From contig WBZZ01004008.1 of NCBI GenBank assembly GCA_019918135.1, forward strand, positions 1 to 64,000: 64,000 nt of DNA. The letters are read 5' to 3'. Positions 9,952 to 22,175 of the stretch are shown piece by piece. The stretch comes from Paulinella micropora (lineage: Eukaryota > Cercozoa > Imbricatea > Euglyphida > Paulinellidae). The notes under the pieces were generated by a model that saw nothing but the letters and a program-made list of their open reading frames with translations, was not told where the DNA came from and ran no database searches. Position 1 is the stretch's first letter, and every line of letters begins with the position of its first letter. Position numbers and translations under genes: made by a program.

Positions 9952-10012
9952 ACCTCTCTCTCTCTCTCCCTCTCTCACTTGCTACAAGTGGGCAGCAAAA
10001 GAGAAAGAAGAC

Positions 10013-11695
10013 ATGAAAAAAGAACGAAGAAGAAAGAGAAAAAGACACAGACACACACACAGACGGGAGGGAGGGCACCCCCCCCCTCTCCCCCCTCCTT
10101 CTACCTCGCTCTCCTTTTCTCTGTTTTGTGCCCCCCCCCCCAATACTTCCCCAAGATTCTCTACCCCCTCCCCCCCCTTTTTTTTCTTGTTCCGGTTAGA
10201 AACAAAAAAAAAAGGGGGGAGGGGGGGGGAGCGAACGAGGAGAAATAATGCAAGTGTTTGGTGGGAGCGAGTGTCGGCAAGGTTTGAAGTTGACCCCGAA
10301 ACCCGGGGCAATCTGTACAATGGCAGGTACGAACTTGGCCGACAAGACACCAGTGACTTGTTAGATGAGCTCGAAGGCGCCGACTTAGTCGGCGTGGGGT
10401 CTTTCGGCTCAGTGTTTGGCAACGAGGGCGGGTCGTTTGTGATTAAGCTAACGTACGACCCGACGGGTAGTCAGTGGCGTGGCATGAGGCTAGGGACAGA
10501 GCTGAGAGTGGTCAGCCCCTTGCGCGGGGCTTTGGCTCTAGAAAGGGCGTGCGTGCGTGAGTGGTTGGCCGAGCACCAGGACAAGGATCAGTCGGGCGTG
10601 GCCAAGGAACTGGCGCGTATGCAGTCGCGTTTGGACTGGGACTCGAGGAACCAGAAGCGCAGGATTAGCCCACTTACACAGAAAGAGAGCTTTTGGGCGC
10701 TGGTGCTGGAAAGGCTAGACACTGACTTGGATGAATTCCTATCTGGCGACGACAACGAGGGAGCCCCTGTGGATTCACTGCAAGCACTCCCCGCTCCAAA
10801 ACTGTGCCAACAAGTGCTGCAACCACTGGTCCGTCACTTGGTAAGGCTGGCCGAAGCTGGGGTTTTCTTCCACGACTTGAAGGCCTCGAACGTGCTCTTA
10901 GCGCTCCAGGAGGAGGCAGGCGCCGGCGAGTGCGCGGTGCGTCGCGTACTGTTGGCGGATCTAGACGAAGCCTGCTTTTCGTACTTGCCCCCGCTGCCAG
11001 GCGGGCATGCAGACGCCCTGACCGTCTACCTGGTGTCCGTCTGTCCGGACGCACTAGCCGCCGCTCTGCCTCACTGGCAGGGCTGGAACGCGCGTCGTTT
11101 TTGGAGTGCGTGGGGGGCAGCACGCAGCGCTTATTTGGACGTTACCCAAAGCAAGGGGCTGCGCTACTGGAGCTTGTACGCGCTGGCCCAGTTGCCCGAC
11201 GGGCTCGCGCGCCTAACAAGAGCTGTTTCCAAGAAGCTCGTGGACCCTCTGCCGCCTCTGCCCCAGCCCGACGAAGAAAGGCAGGGGCCGCGGCGAGGGA
11301 CGCTCGGGAGGGGGAGGGGGCCGGAGCGTGATTTTCAGGATTTGCGGCGCATGCTGCGGGGCAACAGACAGTTTAGGAATAATGAGCGCCGTTTTATGTC
11401 CTGTTACCGCCCCCCGCGCAAGGACGGCGGCGACACTCGCACTGCTGAGACCGGATTCCCTAGCCTGCACGCGGCCTATTTAGCTACGGGGCTCGGCGCG
11501 CTCACTTGCTACGTGCTGCTGCGTCTCCTGCAGATAGAGAGTAGGTCGTGGCGCGCCTCAGACGACAGCTCTAATAATTTAGAAATAGCCCTGTGGATCA
11601 CAGAATGGGCGCTGGGGGCTAAGGCCGGCCGCGGCATACTGTATCGACTGATTGAAAAACGGCTACAAAAACTGACAGGCTGGCCGCGCCACTGA
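10013..11695 (+). CDS. Divergent protein kinase with a hydrophobic C-terminal segment
   Basis: This is a protein kinase-like fold. It has a glycine loop GVGSFGSVFG, the VAIK-type lysine in FVIKLTYD, the catalytic loop FFHDLKASNVLL and the metal-binding motif as LLADLDEA in place of DFG. The N terminus is uncertain. The only in-frame ATG ahead of the domain is at 10013, at the head of a Lys/Arg then Pro/Phe-rich stretch encoded by homopolymers; the confident coding part begins near 10260. After the kinase core comes a basic linker and a C-terminal segment with a hydrophobic stretch LATGLGALTCYVLLRLL, possibly a membrane anchor. It is one of several divergent kinase-like genes in the window (also 14267-16823, 18635-20759 and 56925-58148). 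Activity seems plausible because K, HxD and D are all present. Confidence 0.75.
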   Translation: MKKERRRKRKRHRHTHRREGGHPPPLPPPSTSLSFSLFCAPPPNTSPRFSTPSPPFFFLFRLETKKKGGRGGERTRRNNASVWWERVSARFEVDPETRGNLYNGRYELGRQDTSDLLDELEGADLVGVGSFGSVFGNEGGSFVIKLTYDPTGSQWRGMRLGTELRVVSPLRGALALERACVREWLAEHQDKDQSGVAKELARMQSRLDWDSRNQKRRISPLTQKESFWALVLERLDTDLDEFLSGDDNEGAPVDSLQALPAPKLCQQVLQPLVRHLVRLAEAGVFFHDLKASNVLLALQEEAGAGECAVRRVLLADLDEACFSYLPPLPGGHADALTVYLVSVCPDALAAALPHWQGWNARRFWSAWGAARSAYLDVTQSKGLRYWSLYALAQLPDGLARLTRAVSKKLVDPLPPLPQPDEERQGPRRGTLGRGRGPERDFQDLRRMLRGNRQFRNNERRFMSCYRPPRKDGGDTRTAETGFPSLHAAYLATGLGALTCYVLLRLLQIESRSWRASDDSSNNLEIALWITEWALGAKAGRGILYRLIEKRLQKLTGWPRH

Positions 11696-11744
11696 CTTTT
11701 CAATCAACGCCTTCTAGTTTTTTTTTGTTAATAATTTTTTTTAA

Positions 11745-12682
11745 TTAAGTTGGGAGTGGAAATGCAGAGCGCGCGCCGGCTAGCAGCGCGCTTGGCACCG
11801 GTCTCATGGCCACGCCGTAGGTACCGACACAAACCACCGCCGAAGCCACGCGCAGCCGGCACTCGTACGTCTGCTCAAACAGCCACTCGGCCATGGCGGC
11901 TTGCACCAGGAACCTGTGCATAGGCGTATCGGCCAACCCGCCCAGGACACACCCCGCAGCGCCGGCGCGCCAGTAAGCACTGTCGAAAACCGCCTGTGAC
12001 TTTTTGATCTCAAGCAGCCACAAAGTGCCCGTCTCTTTTCAAACCAGACCTGGTCTATCTGAGTGCACAGTCTAGTCAGGCGTGTGCACCCGGAGCTGCG
12101 CAGCCACGGGCCGACCAAAACGCCCATACAGAAAGGATAGGGCGCTGGCCGCCAAAGGGTGCAGCCGCCACAGGAGCTCCCCGGCCAAACGCAGGCCCGT
12201 GCAAGCCTCTAGACCGGCTCGGAAGCGTCGCATCTCGGCGGCGGGCGCCCCGTCCCATATCACATATTCTTTCGCCCACAGTGTCCCGCTCAGCGCTGGC
12301 TCCCTGGCCTTGAGCGCCATCTCCACCAACGCGTCAGTTGCTGATCCACCACGACGCCGTTGCCGCGCCCGAAAAAAGGTGATCGTACGATCCGTGCACC
12401 GGTACGTCCCCTGCGTGTCGCTGTGCCTGCACGGACCCCCCGGCGCCAGCTGCGATAAACGTTTTGAGCCGCGGTCGTCTTGCTACGCCTGACTCGAGGC
12501 TTTTTCTGCCACACCTCCGCCTCCAGCCAACCATGCAGCCCGTTCAGCGCGCGGCCCTTATAGCAGGGAATAAAGCTCGGAGGCCGTTGGTAAATCTTGT
12601 CGGTTACCTCGGGGCGCCGTGCCCAGTACAGACCGGCGCCACAGGAGCTTTGTGCTTTGGAGCTCGCTTTTCTTTTTTGCAT
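11745..12682 (-). pseudogene. Possible PD-(D/E)XK-fold protein, broken
   Basis: The gene begins at an ATG at 12682 (MQKRKASSKAQSS) and runs leftwards in more than one frame with about two or three breaks. Near its 3' end DQVWF is followed by LWLLEIKKSQ, which fits the D...ExK core of PD-(D/E)XK nucleases. A Gln-containing helix with HRFLVQAAMAEWLF comes after it. The middle part contains EYVIWDGAPAAEMRRF. If the fold call is right, this would be a relative of the nuclease-like genes at 25071-26669 and 30786-31856; the sequence identity among them is too low to judge by eye. Confidence 0.4.
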
Positions 12683-12698
12683 TTTTAGGTTCTTGCCG

Positions 12699-12860
12699 CC
12701 AAGAACCAGGCAGGGGAGAGAAGGGAGGGGGGCGAAGAGAGACGAGTGTCGGGGGAGGGGGGGGGACGAAGTGTCGGGGGGGGGGGCGGACGAGTGTCGG
12801 GGAGGGGGGGGGGGGGGAATGCCAGCCCGCCCCCCCCCCTCTCTCTCTCTCTCTCTCTTT
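12699..12860. repeat. G-run cluster and CT repeat between divergent genes
   Basis: Four diverged units of GACGAGTGTCGG with G runs are followed by a C run and a (CT)n tract. The block lies between the divergent starts at 12682 and 12954 and could be part of a shared promoter, but no TATA box is seen. Confidence 0.7.
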
Positions 12861-12953
12861 CTTCCCCTCTTTTTTCTTGCTGCCTTGTCTCCAACAAGAG
12901 CATCGTAGGAAAGAGAGCAAGAGGGAGAGACAGACACACGCACAGAAAAAAAA

Positions 12954-14209
12954 ATGGGTCTCTATGGAGGTTGGAAGATGCTGGAAGACATTAGCCCCGA
13001 AGCATTGCACGCGGGACAGCTCGGGGCCGTACCAGCCGCGGGCGGTCCGCTGGTGGTGGTGCAGGACACGCTGGTTCGCCTACAGCACCTGTGCATAGAG
13101 GCCGCCAAGCGACGTGCAGAGGGCGAAAGCGACATCTGGGCGCGGTTGGCGCCCACGCTGGTGACGCGCGTGTTCCAGGAGCACCCGCTGACTTGTGCGG
13201 TGGTGTTGGTGGCCGACAAGCCTGCGCTCACGACGCCGCTGAAGCAAGCGACCCAACAGAAACGTGCGCAATCGCGTGCCAAGCTTGCGCAAGAGCGCAA
13301 GCTACCCCCGCCCGAGCAGATCCAGGTCACAGGCGAGGACGACAGGCTGCTGCACAACGGAGAGGCTATCGCGGGCGCACACGCAGAAGACTTGGTGGCT
13401 GAGCGACAGACTCGCCCTCTACTGTTACAGCACGTGCAAGATCTGCTCTTGCGCTCTGAAGAGCTACAAGACGCAAGGGCTTGGAAGCGCATAGCCGCCT
13501 ACCCACTGGTAGTGCTCGATTTAGGCTGCGCCGGCGGTTGTTGGGCGCTCGAGCCAGAGCGAGAGGGGGGCCGTCTGGTTTGGCGCCAGGGACGCTACAG
13601 CGCGGTGCAAGAGGGGGAGGCAGACCTGGGCTGTTTCAGGTGGGCCGAACGCACCCGCGCGGCCCTGCCCGGCTGCCGTGTTCTCTTCGACACGGTCGAC
13701 ACCGATTTTCTCGCGCTTGGGCTTATTGCCCTGTCGAAGTACGACCCGGCCTGCGAGAGACCGTCCCTTTTGGTCTCGTTCCGTCGCAAGTTTCTGTTGG
13801 ACCTGAACAAGGTCTATGACTTCTTGCGACGCTGCCCGGCGGTGTCAGCGCCTGGTTGCGCGCCGTCATGCTAAACGGAACAGACTTTCTACCGCACGCG
13901 AGCTGCACGGCAGGCCTTGCGGCCAGAGCTCTGCTAGCGGTGCAGGAAGAGCGCGAGCGCGGCCCCGCGCTCGGGTACGCCGACTTGAGAACTTTTGTGC
14001 TTGACGTGTGTGCCGCCTATGTCTACAAATCTAGGGGCAGCGTGCCCTTTGAATCTAAGCGTACAACAGAGGAAATCCATCTTGATACACGTCTGCTGGC
14101 TAAACGTTTGCCCGACCTCAAGACTCTGCGGAAAGCCATGGAAATACACAACTCGCAAGTTCGCTACTGGCAATCGCTCCACCTGCCCGAAGCTAGCCCA
14201 GCTAGCTAG
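12954..14209 (+). CDS. FEN1/XPG-like 5' nuclease
   Basis: This looks like a flap endonuclease-type nuclease, which would cut 5' flaps during DNA replication and repair. The N terminus MGLYGGWKMLED followed by GGPLVVVQDTLVRL matches the XPG N-domain start and its first metal-binding Asp. VVLVADKPALTTPLKQAT matches the DGxxPxxK segment. DTVDTDFLALG and MLNGTDFL match the acidic pairs of the PIN/XPG core. The span is read in two overlapping frames (about one break), so it is annotated as a single gene. The ATG at 12954 follows an A run. FEN-like nucleases occur in giant viruses, and a related host-shutoff nuclease occurs in herpesviruses. ATTAAA downstream at 14250 is shared with the convergent neighbour. 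Confidence 0.65.
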
Positions 14210-14247
14210 CCAAAGGCAAGGTCTTGTGTATTTCTTTTTTTATAAAA

Positions 14248-14259
14248 AAATTAAAACTC
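14248..14259. terminator. Shared 3'-end motif between convergent genes
   Basis: AAATTAAAACTC lies between the stop at 14209 and the convergent stop at 14267. It belongs to a recurring (TTAATA or TATTA)AAAACTC motif found near several gene ends and includes an ATTAAA polyadenylation-type hexamer. Confidence 0.5.
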
Positions 14260-14266
14260 TTGTAAG

Positions 14267-16823
14267 TTATGACGCGTTTCCTGCGGGGTAAGGCCAGACC
14301 GCATTTAAAACTTCATTCAACTCTAGTGCTTCTTGGCACAGGGCTTTAATACGCTCAAGCTGTGACAACCCGTGCTCGCTCGCCATTTCAAGCTTCGCTG
14401 CCAGCTCCGGGCCGTTGAACAGTAGTCTTTTCCAATCCTCCGGCTCCCAAGGTCCGAGCAGACTCAGTAGAGGCGCCAGCGCCTGTCGGCGGCTCTGTTC
14501 CGCTCCAAGCCAGACTTGGGGCGGAATGTGCTCAGTGCCGTTGGCTAATAGTGTTAGATAAGACAGAGCCGCCAACCCCGGCTTGGTCTTCTCCGCGGTA
14601 GCTTCCGCGCAGAGAGCTCGGGCTTGCTGCACCAACTCCCGCTTGCTGCACTCAAGGGGTTGTCGACCAAGCAACAGGGTATCCAAGAGACGAACTTTGA
14701 CCACCTCCTGACCACCCAGCTTAAAAAGGTACACCACCACGTGCGAGGGATCCCAGCGCCCCAACAGGCACATCGGCTGGCCCTTGTCGGCCTGGCGGCA
14801 GAGCAGGCGTGCGTATCTCTGCATAAGCAACAATACCCTTCCCCACGCCTGCCCCGCCACGGTGCCGTCCACCATCAAGTAGTCGGTAAGGAGGCCATTG
14901 TTGTTGGACTGCGTGTGGCAGACTAGCTTAAGAGCTTTGCCCTTGTTCGTAGAGTAGTCGAGGGCGCGCTGCAGCAACTCACTGGCACTTTCTGCAATTT
15001 CCTCTCGCTTTGGATCTTGTTTCCTCTTTTGTTCCGGCTTTAGAACGGACAACATTTTGTAGATCGCGTCGTCTTTAGACTTTTGTTTACCGATAGACAC
15101 TGAGCTGCCAACTTCACCTACCCCTATCCGATTCTCCAGAAAATCTTGATCCACTTGGCATAGAGCTCAGAGTCTACAAAGCCAAAAGTAGCAATGTCAG
15201 TGCGCCTGCGCGTCCCCGGGGGCTGCTTCCAAAACATCAGTGTCTCGTCTCTAGCCTCCGCTCGGAAGGAGTCAGGGTCTGCGTTCCGATTTTTCAGTTG
15301 GATAAGCAGACCACTCTGGATGTCACACCTTTGTACCCATTCTGGTACAGAATGATTCTTGATTTTTTCGAGCTCCTCAAGGTAAGTAGCCCAAACCTTT
15401 TTTTTAGTTCGGCTGCATTTGGCACAAGCAAAGGCCTTGCTTAACAGGTCTAGGTACATCTCTGCTGCAGCCGTCGGGGCTGCTGAACTTTGGTATAGGT
15501 CGTGCAGCTGTGCAAACGTGGCTCTGCGGACCGGCCCGCCCTGTATTTCGTGATAGCCAACCAGCTTTGTTTTGGCTTCTACATAATGTTTGAGCAGCTC
15601 TGAGAAAGTGTAGTACTCTGTTTGTGCTTGGAAGTGCAGGTTGGCGACCAGAGCAATAGCGCTGCTGAGCAGCCGGGCTTGCTCTAAGGGCGAAGCGGCT
15701 AATTCTTCCAGTTCTTCCCGAAGCACCGCAAGCCCGCCTCAAAGGCCCGGTGGTTGTTTACCTCCTCTAGGCTGGGCCTGGCGTTAGCTAGCAGGGTTGC
15801 CATCATGCCAAGCGCTAGCCTTTTCGAAACTTCCGCGGCTGCCCCAACCACGAAGGTTTTGTCCGACAAAAGTTCCAGAGAGCCTAGACTCAGCTCACTA
15901 GCCGGTGCATTGTTCGGGCCCTCGTACATATCTGCGTCCCCCAACAAAACGCGCAGCTGACCTTCCGACGACGACCTCAATTCATACACAAGGAAGTTGC
16001 CCAGCTGCAGATCAACCACCAGCGCATCGCTTTCTGGTTCGGATGCGAGCCGTTGTACAAAAAGTTCTGCATACTTTTGGATTACCTCGTAAGTAGCTTG
16101 CCAGGCTGAGTGCCGTGCTTTGCTCGTTTTTTGGGCCTTTAGCCAAGCCTGTAGGTCATTTTCGGCATATTGGGCCTTGTCACGGAACAAATAAAATGAG
16201 CGGCTGCTCTCATCTTTAAGATATCCCATGAGCACCGTCGCAGTCCTCGTTTTCTGGTTAACCTTTTTCATCTGCTCCTCAAGGTCTTTCTTGCAATTAG
16301 CAGGGCATTTCCGCTTAAGTGTGTCAAGACACCTGTCCTTCAAGTCGTCAAAAGTCTTTATAAAACTCTTGAGTTCAGCGTCTGAGATTTTTTGGTACTG
16401 AGAGTCCCTGGAGGCGCCAATCCCGGCGTCACGCAGCGCTTTGGCCCAGCTTACGCGCGCATCTGCCACAGTGTCGTTGTCATAAGCAAGAAAACTCCAG
16501 CGGTGCACATAATCTTTTGTTTTTGCGTCGGGAAACAAGACTATATTGTACGTGCCCTGTGCAAGCCAACATCGGGGGTCGACCGCTGCTTTAGTCTGCT
16601 GCAGCCTGCAGCTGTGCTGCCAGCTGCAGCAGAAATTAACGTGCTCTTTGACCCTAGCTAACCAAACCTCTTTTAACCTCGTGCTCAACTCGCCGAGAAA
16701 GTCTTGTTCGGAGGCTTGATCACCGCCTTCGCCTTCATCTCCTTTACTCACAACAGTTTTAGCTTGCTTGCGTGAGCTGGAAGAGTTCACGCGACGGCGA
16801 CGACGACAGCCACTCGTAGACAT
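14267..16823 (-). CDS. Large protein with divergent kinase-like N-terminal domain
   Basis: The ATG at 16823 is preceded at 31 bp by a TATA box. The first 370 residues resemble a very divergent kinase: LAQGTYNIVLF (loop), DALVVDLQLGNFLVY (catalytic-loop-like) and VLLGDADMYEG (DFG-like). The rest of the span continues in other frames (about two breaks). It encodes a CxxC pair (ACAKC), helical stretches and a Leu-rich C terminus. It could be one gene of about 850 codons or two or three adjacent genes; the absence of an ATG at the later frame starts favours one. Kinase activity is doubtful because the lysine and HRD-type motif are not clear. Confidence 0.5.
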
Positions 16824-16853
16824 CTTTTGTTCTTTGCTGAGCTCTCCCTCTTT

Positions 16854-16859
16854 TTTATA
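16854..16859 (-). promoter_or_regulatory. TATA box
   Basis: CTATAAAA on the minus strand lies about 31 bp before the ATG at 16823, typical spacing for a short-leader gene. Confidence 0.55.
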
Positions 16860-17052
16860 GAGTCCAGCAGCGGCCCAAACTCCATACCAGTTTCTTTAGA
16901 TCTCTCCACACGCTCGGGGGGGGGTTGCCCCCCCCCCTTTATGGCGTGCCTGAGGGAGGGGGGGACCCCCCCCTTTGTCAGTCTTTCTTTATTTTTTGTA
17001 TTCTTCCCCCCCCAAAAAAGTATCTAGATTAAGGAGCAAGGAGCTCTTTTCT

Positions 17053-18096
17053 ATGTCAGACTTGTTAGCCGACAGAAATGGCGGTGGTTTTTGCAACAAT
17101 CCACCGAGGACAGAGATCGACTGCTTGCAGCCGCTAATATCACAACAGCATTGGTACACCGCAGCGTTACACGTAGTTGACCAGGAGCTTGAAAAGCTCA
17201 GCAAAGAACGCCAGTCTTGTGTGCGGTTCATTCGCGATACCCAGCTGAAGGCCTGGGCGTCATCTAAAATTGAGGTTACGGGTGGGCGCGGGGACGGCCC
17301 GGGGGAGCAGCCCCAAAGGTCAGCAACGGCGAAGCAAAGGCTAGAAACACTGCGGCTGTCGTTAGAGGATGCACAAAAGAAAAAACAGCAACTGGATTCG
17401 CGGCTGGAAGAACTGCGGCAGATTAATACCGACCTGGAGAAGTTCCGACGGCTGCTGCAGGCAGGACTGTCGCGGGCGCGGCTAAGACTAGAGCTGGGTC
17501 AGCGAAATCTGTCCAAGACACAGAGGCAACAGGAAAATATCAGGCAGCTACTTTTGAAGTTAGTGGCACAGGCTCAGAAGGATCAGACAGGGCTCACGAT
17601 GAGGCACCGACAAGAGCAAGCAGAGCTCGAGGCGCAGCACCAAGAGGATAAAGACGCGCTAGGGCACGGGCACGAGCAGGAACGGCAAGAACTCGAGCGA
17701 GTGTTGGGGCGCTACGCGCAGAGGCACCCCGAGTCCTCCGACTGGCAGACCCTGCGTGGGGATGCTAACAGAAGCATGCTAGCGCAGCGACAGCAGCTAG
17801 GCCAACAACACCTCGAACAGCAGCAAATGCTAGCACAGCGACAGCTGTGGCAGAGACAGCAGCTCGAGGCCAAGGGCAAGGCGCGGCTACAACTGCTGCT
17901 GCGGCGGTGGCAGGAAGAGCGCCTGTCCAAGTTGCAAGACTGTAACCGGTCGGCACAGACGAACCTTGAGTGTTTGCGTCAGTATGAACAGAAGCTGCTA
18001 GCGTGTCTCCGGCAACTGTCTTGGCGATGCCGACCAGTCGCCGAGGAAGATGCACCAAGACAGTACAAGCAAGACTCTCTTTTAATAAAATCTTAA
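17053..18096 (+). CDS. Coiled-coil protein, 347 residues
   Basis: The ATG at 17053 (MSDLLADRNGGG) gives 347 residues in one clean frame. From about residue 40 to 330 it is almost entirely charged/Gln/Leu heptads (examples: RLETLRLSLEDAQKKK and QQLGQQHLEQQQMLAQRQLW), which predicts a long coiled coil. There is no signal peptide or membrane segment. It may be structural or a scaffold, but no family is recognised. AATAAA (18084-18089) overlaps the last codons, so the 3' end is very tight. It is divergent from the kinase-like gene at 16823 across a 230-bp C/G-rich spacer. Confidence 0.75.
   Translation: MSDLLADRNGGGFCNNPPRTEIDCLQPLISQQHWYTAALHVVDQELEKLSKERQSCVRFIRDTQLKAWASSKIEVTGGRGDGPGEQPQRSATAKQRLETLRLSLEDAQKKKQQLDSRLEELRQINTDLEKFRRLLQAGLSRARLRLELGQRNLSKTQRQQENIRQLLLKLVAQAQKDQTGLTMRHRQEQAELEAQHQEDKDALGHGHEQERQELERVLGRYAQRHPESSDWQTLRGDANRSMLAQRQQLGQQHLEQQQMLAQRQLWQRQQLEAKGKARLQLLLRRWQEERLSKLQDCNRSAQTNLECLRQYEQKLLACLRQLSWRCRPVAEEDAPRQYKQDSLLIKS
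18084..18089 (+). terminator. Polyadenylation-type AATAAA at gene end
   Basis: AATAAA lies inside the last codons of the coiled-coil gene. This is a compact arrangement typical of nuclear DNA viruses and compact eukaryotic genomes. Confidence 0.5.
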
Positions 18097-18634
18097 CAAA
18101 AGAGAAACCCGAATAACCACCCGCTGCGTGCGTATGGCATAATTCTTGTCTGCATTTTGCGTATAAATTGATGCAGACACTGACCTTTGCCCCAGGTTGG
18201 TTTAGCGGCCCAACAAAAAGAATTTTTGGCACATCACTACGCCGGCCAAGCCCGCTCAAAGCGGAATAAAAGGACAAGAAAAGTACCCTAAAAAATGGTT
18301 TTTTATTAAAAGTTTGAGAAAGTCCCGCTGAACTTGACACTGACCAGCACTCCGCTAACACGGGCTGAAAGGATAGCAGGGGGGGGGGCGCGGCGCCCCC
18401 CCCCCATCCCCCCTTTTTTGCCTCTGCTTCCTGAGCCCCCTGAGCCCAGGGGGCTCAGAGAGCAGAGGGAAGGAGAGGCGAGGAGGGGGGAAGAGGAAAA
18501 GGAGGGAGGGAGGGACGGGAAAGGGAGAAAAAGAAGAGGGGCGCGGGGGGGGGAGAGGGGCAGGACACATCGTAACTACTAAAAGTATGTAAAAGGAAAG
18601 ACCCAGCTTACAAGAAAAACAATAACAACAATAC
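18097..18634. other. Gap with hairpin repeat and G runs
   Basis: No gene is supported. The gap holds a TTTTTATTAAAAG motif near 18300, G and C runs near 18380-18415, a 48-bp palindromic element (18421-18468) and a purine-rich stretch to 18560. Confidence 0.55.
18421..18468. repeat. CTGAGCCCCC hairpin repeat, copy 1
   Basis: CCTCTGCTTCCTGAGCCCCC pairs with a mirror arm ending AGCAGAGG around TGAGCCCAGGGGGCTCA. Copies 2-4 lie at 24725, 27088 and 27786. Confidence 0.8.
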
Positions 18635-20759
18635 ATGGTGATGGAGCCGCCTACGAAAATGCACAAGACCGGAGAAATAGCACAGGGGCGCCGAGTAGCT
18701 ATCAGTCTTCACCAGCAAGATCTGCTAGGCAAGCTTTGCCCTCAGCACCAAACCCAAGCACTACAAATCGTCGCAGGGTCTATGCCAGTCGAAAGGTTCC
18801 ATGTGCTTATCGAACGTTGGCGTCCGATCAGACTCCGGTACCACCTTGCCACCAGCACAGAGTTGGCGACTGATCTGGAGCGCGAGCTAGGGAGAAGTAG
18901 CAAGGAGTTTAACACCAAGCTCCAAGCCGTCTGGCCCGCAGGAATTCCTTGCTTCGCGCTCTCCAAAAAAAAAGTCACAGAGCTGGCCGGACTTTCGACC
19001 GACGATGCTAGCTTACCCTTACCCTCTGAAATCAGACTGTTCGACAGAGATTTGCTCCTAAAGAACGTAGCAGCTAATCTGTCAGGGAACAGGGACATGC
19101 TGGTTGGCCAGCTCATTGATTATTTGCAGCTGCGTAGCGCCCTGCACAAAAAGGGATTAGTGCCTCGGGTGTATGGCTTGGTATTAATAACTGCCGATGG
19201 TAGTGTACAAGACAGCAAAGCTACCGGCAGCGCTGGGAACTATTGGGTTGCTACAGAGCTCGTGAAGGGGCAGCACATTGGAACAGAGACAAACTTGTTA
19301 ACGTACCAAGAGTCCCTGGAATTTCCTGGCGCAACTCTTTTCCAGTCTTTGGTCGACAAGATGGTAAAGGTTCTGGGACAATCGCAGGTTCTGTTCTTTA
19401 ATTGGACGCCTGAAGGAACGATTTACAGCAAGGCACCCGAGGAAAAGTTCTTGCTCAATGACATAGCACCCCAATTCTGTATGCAGATCGACCCCGAAGT
19501 CACAAAATACAACAACAACCAAAACGTAGTAGAGCTAGCTAACTTACTCAGCGCTGTGGCCAATGGTTTCACGCGCCTCAAGCCAAGCTATTTCCTGGTG
19601 CTTTGGGACAAGCTAAGTATACATGTGGAGTGGGACACGATGCTAGAGTCTCCTGAATTTGTACTTGGTGACACACTGAACATTGTCGGCGAGTGGTGGT
19701 ACGACGATCTGTGCCAGAGCAAAACTGGGACACGAGGATGCGACGGTTTTCTGTTCCGTGCCGCACGATATCTCAGCGTAACACCACTCGCAGGCGGCAG
19801 TGTTAACTACTTTAGCACAGGCCAGCAGAGGGCAAGGTTCTTGTACGAGAGCGCCTTCATCGAAAGGCACCCCAGCAAGCCCGACGTGTTTCGGTTCCGC
19901 AAGGTCGACGAAATAGAAAATTTGGTGGGGGCCTATGACAGCCTCGGCGCACGCGACGTACGTTGTTTCATTAAGTGTCTTCTTCTCCTTATCCAAGCTC
20001 GCGCCAAAATTTTTCTATCTTTTTCGCGCGCGCACCCAACACGAGACGATGAAGTGATCAAAAGAAAATTCCTAGAGCTTCAGAAGCAACTAGCGGAAGG
20101 GCCAAATGTCGTCGATCGGCTAAGACAAGAGATTATGCGTTTGGGAATACAGGAGAAGGCCCAGTCACCAAGGGCTATGTTTCAACAAATGCACGCGGAG
20201 GTTGTGAAAGCAAAGAATAAACGCTTAAGCAGCAAAGATCCAGACCAGACTGATAGGACCAGAGAGCTTAAGCGTACAAACGCTTTGGGGCAGGCTCGAG
20301 CTATGTGGGCAGCCAAGTGGAAACAATGGTGGGCGAAAACGAATGGTCTTGACACGGTGGTGCGTGCATTCTGGTCTAACTTGGGATATTCTGTTTAATA
20401 GGTTGCAAGCCATTATAAAAGATACTAATGACGCAAAGAAGGACGGGCTCGAACAGCAACTGAAGGAGTTTTGTTCACTGTACTTGGATTGGTTTGATCG
20501 CAACGTACACAGGTTGCCAAAAAGTTATGCACTGGCTATTATACGGGAGAAACTTGACAGAGAGCAAAGGAAATTGCAGGGCCTCGAAGCACGCCTGCCA
20601 GAGCTACTGCCTGGGTTCTCTTTAGAGACGATGGCGTCGTGGAACGCATGGATAGCAAAGCGGTCAGAACAGCAGATGCAACAGCAACCAAGAAGTCCGC
20701 AGCCTACTGCAGAGCTCGAAAAACTGGCAAACGTCGCCGCCTCTGCAAAAAGGAAATAA
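18635..20759 (+). CDS. Large protein, weakly kinase-like
   Basis: The ATG at 18635 opens a frame of 587 codons. Coding continues in a second frame to 20759 (about one break), giving roughly 700 residues. The middle has an order reminiscent of kinases: a lysine in LLLKNV, a hinge-like YWVATELVKG, then VLFFNWTPEG and FLLNDIAPQF where catalytic and metal loops would be. None is canonical, so a pseudokinase or an unrelated fold are both possible. The C-terminal 200 residues are highly charged and helical. No membrane segment is seen. The strand and layout resemble the other kinase-like genes here. Confidence 0.5.
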
Positions 20760-21057
20760 GTCGATGTAGTCACGTAGAGCGGGGCACCTCCGCTCAAGCA
20801 CAATACAAAGTACAGAAAAAGTACGCACAAGAAAGAAAATTAAAAGCTTGATAAAAACCCCGCCGACTTTCTAGAAGCTTAAATTTCCGGGGCCCGGCTG
20901 TGTAATCCGCAAGGAAAAGATTTTTCTTTTTAATTAAAAGTCCCTGCCCCCATCGGCGCCCCGCCCCCCCTCCGGTCCTTGGCTAACTTTCCCTCTTACA
21001 TTAAAGTAGGTATCTTTTTAGTCACTAAAGCTTGGAGAGTGTGGACGGCCTCAATCC
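20760..21057. other. Gap before thymidylate kinase
   Basis: No gene is seen. A TTTTTAATTAAAAG motif lies near 20928-20941 and could serve as a 3'-end signal for the upstream gene. Confidence 0.5.
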
Positions 21058-22107
<1,050 letters not shown>

Positions 22108-22124
22108 AAAGAAAGTACAAAACG

Positions 22125-22140
22125 TTTTATTAAAAAGCTC
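22125..22140. terminator. 3'-end motif TTTTATTAAAAAGCTC
   Basis: It lies between the thymidylate kinase stop (22107) and the convergent stop (22176). It belongs to the recurring (TTAATA or TATTA)AAAACTC group and reads AATAAA on the minus strand. Confidence 0.5.
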
Positions 22141-22175
22141 GACAAAAAAAATCTTACACCTAGCACTGCGGGCAC

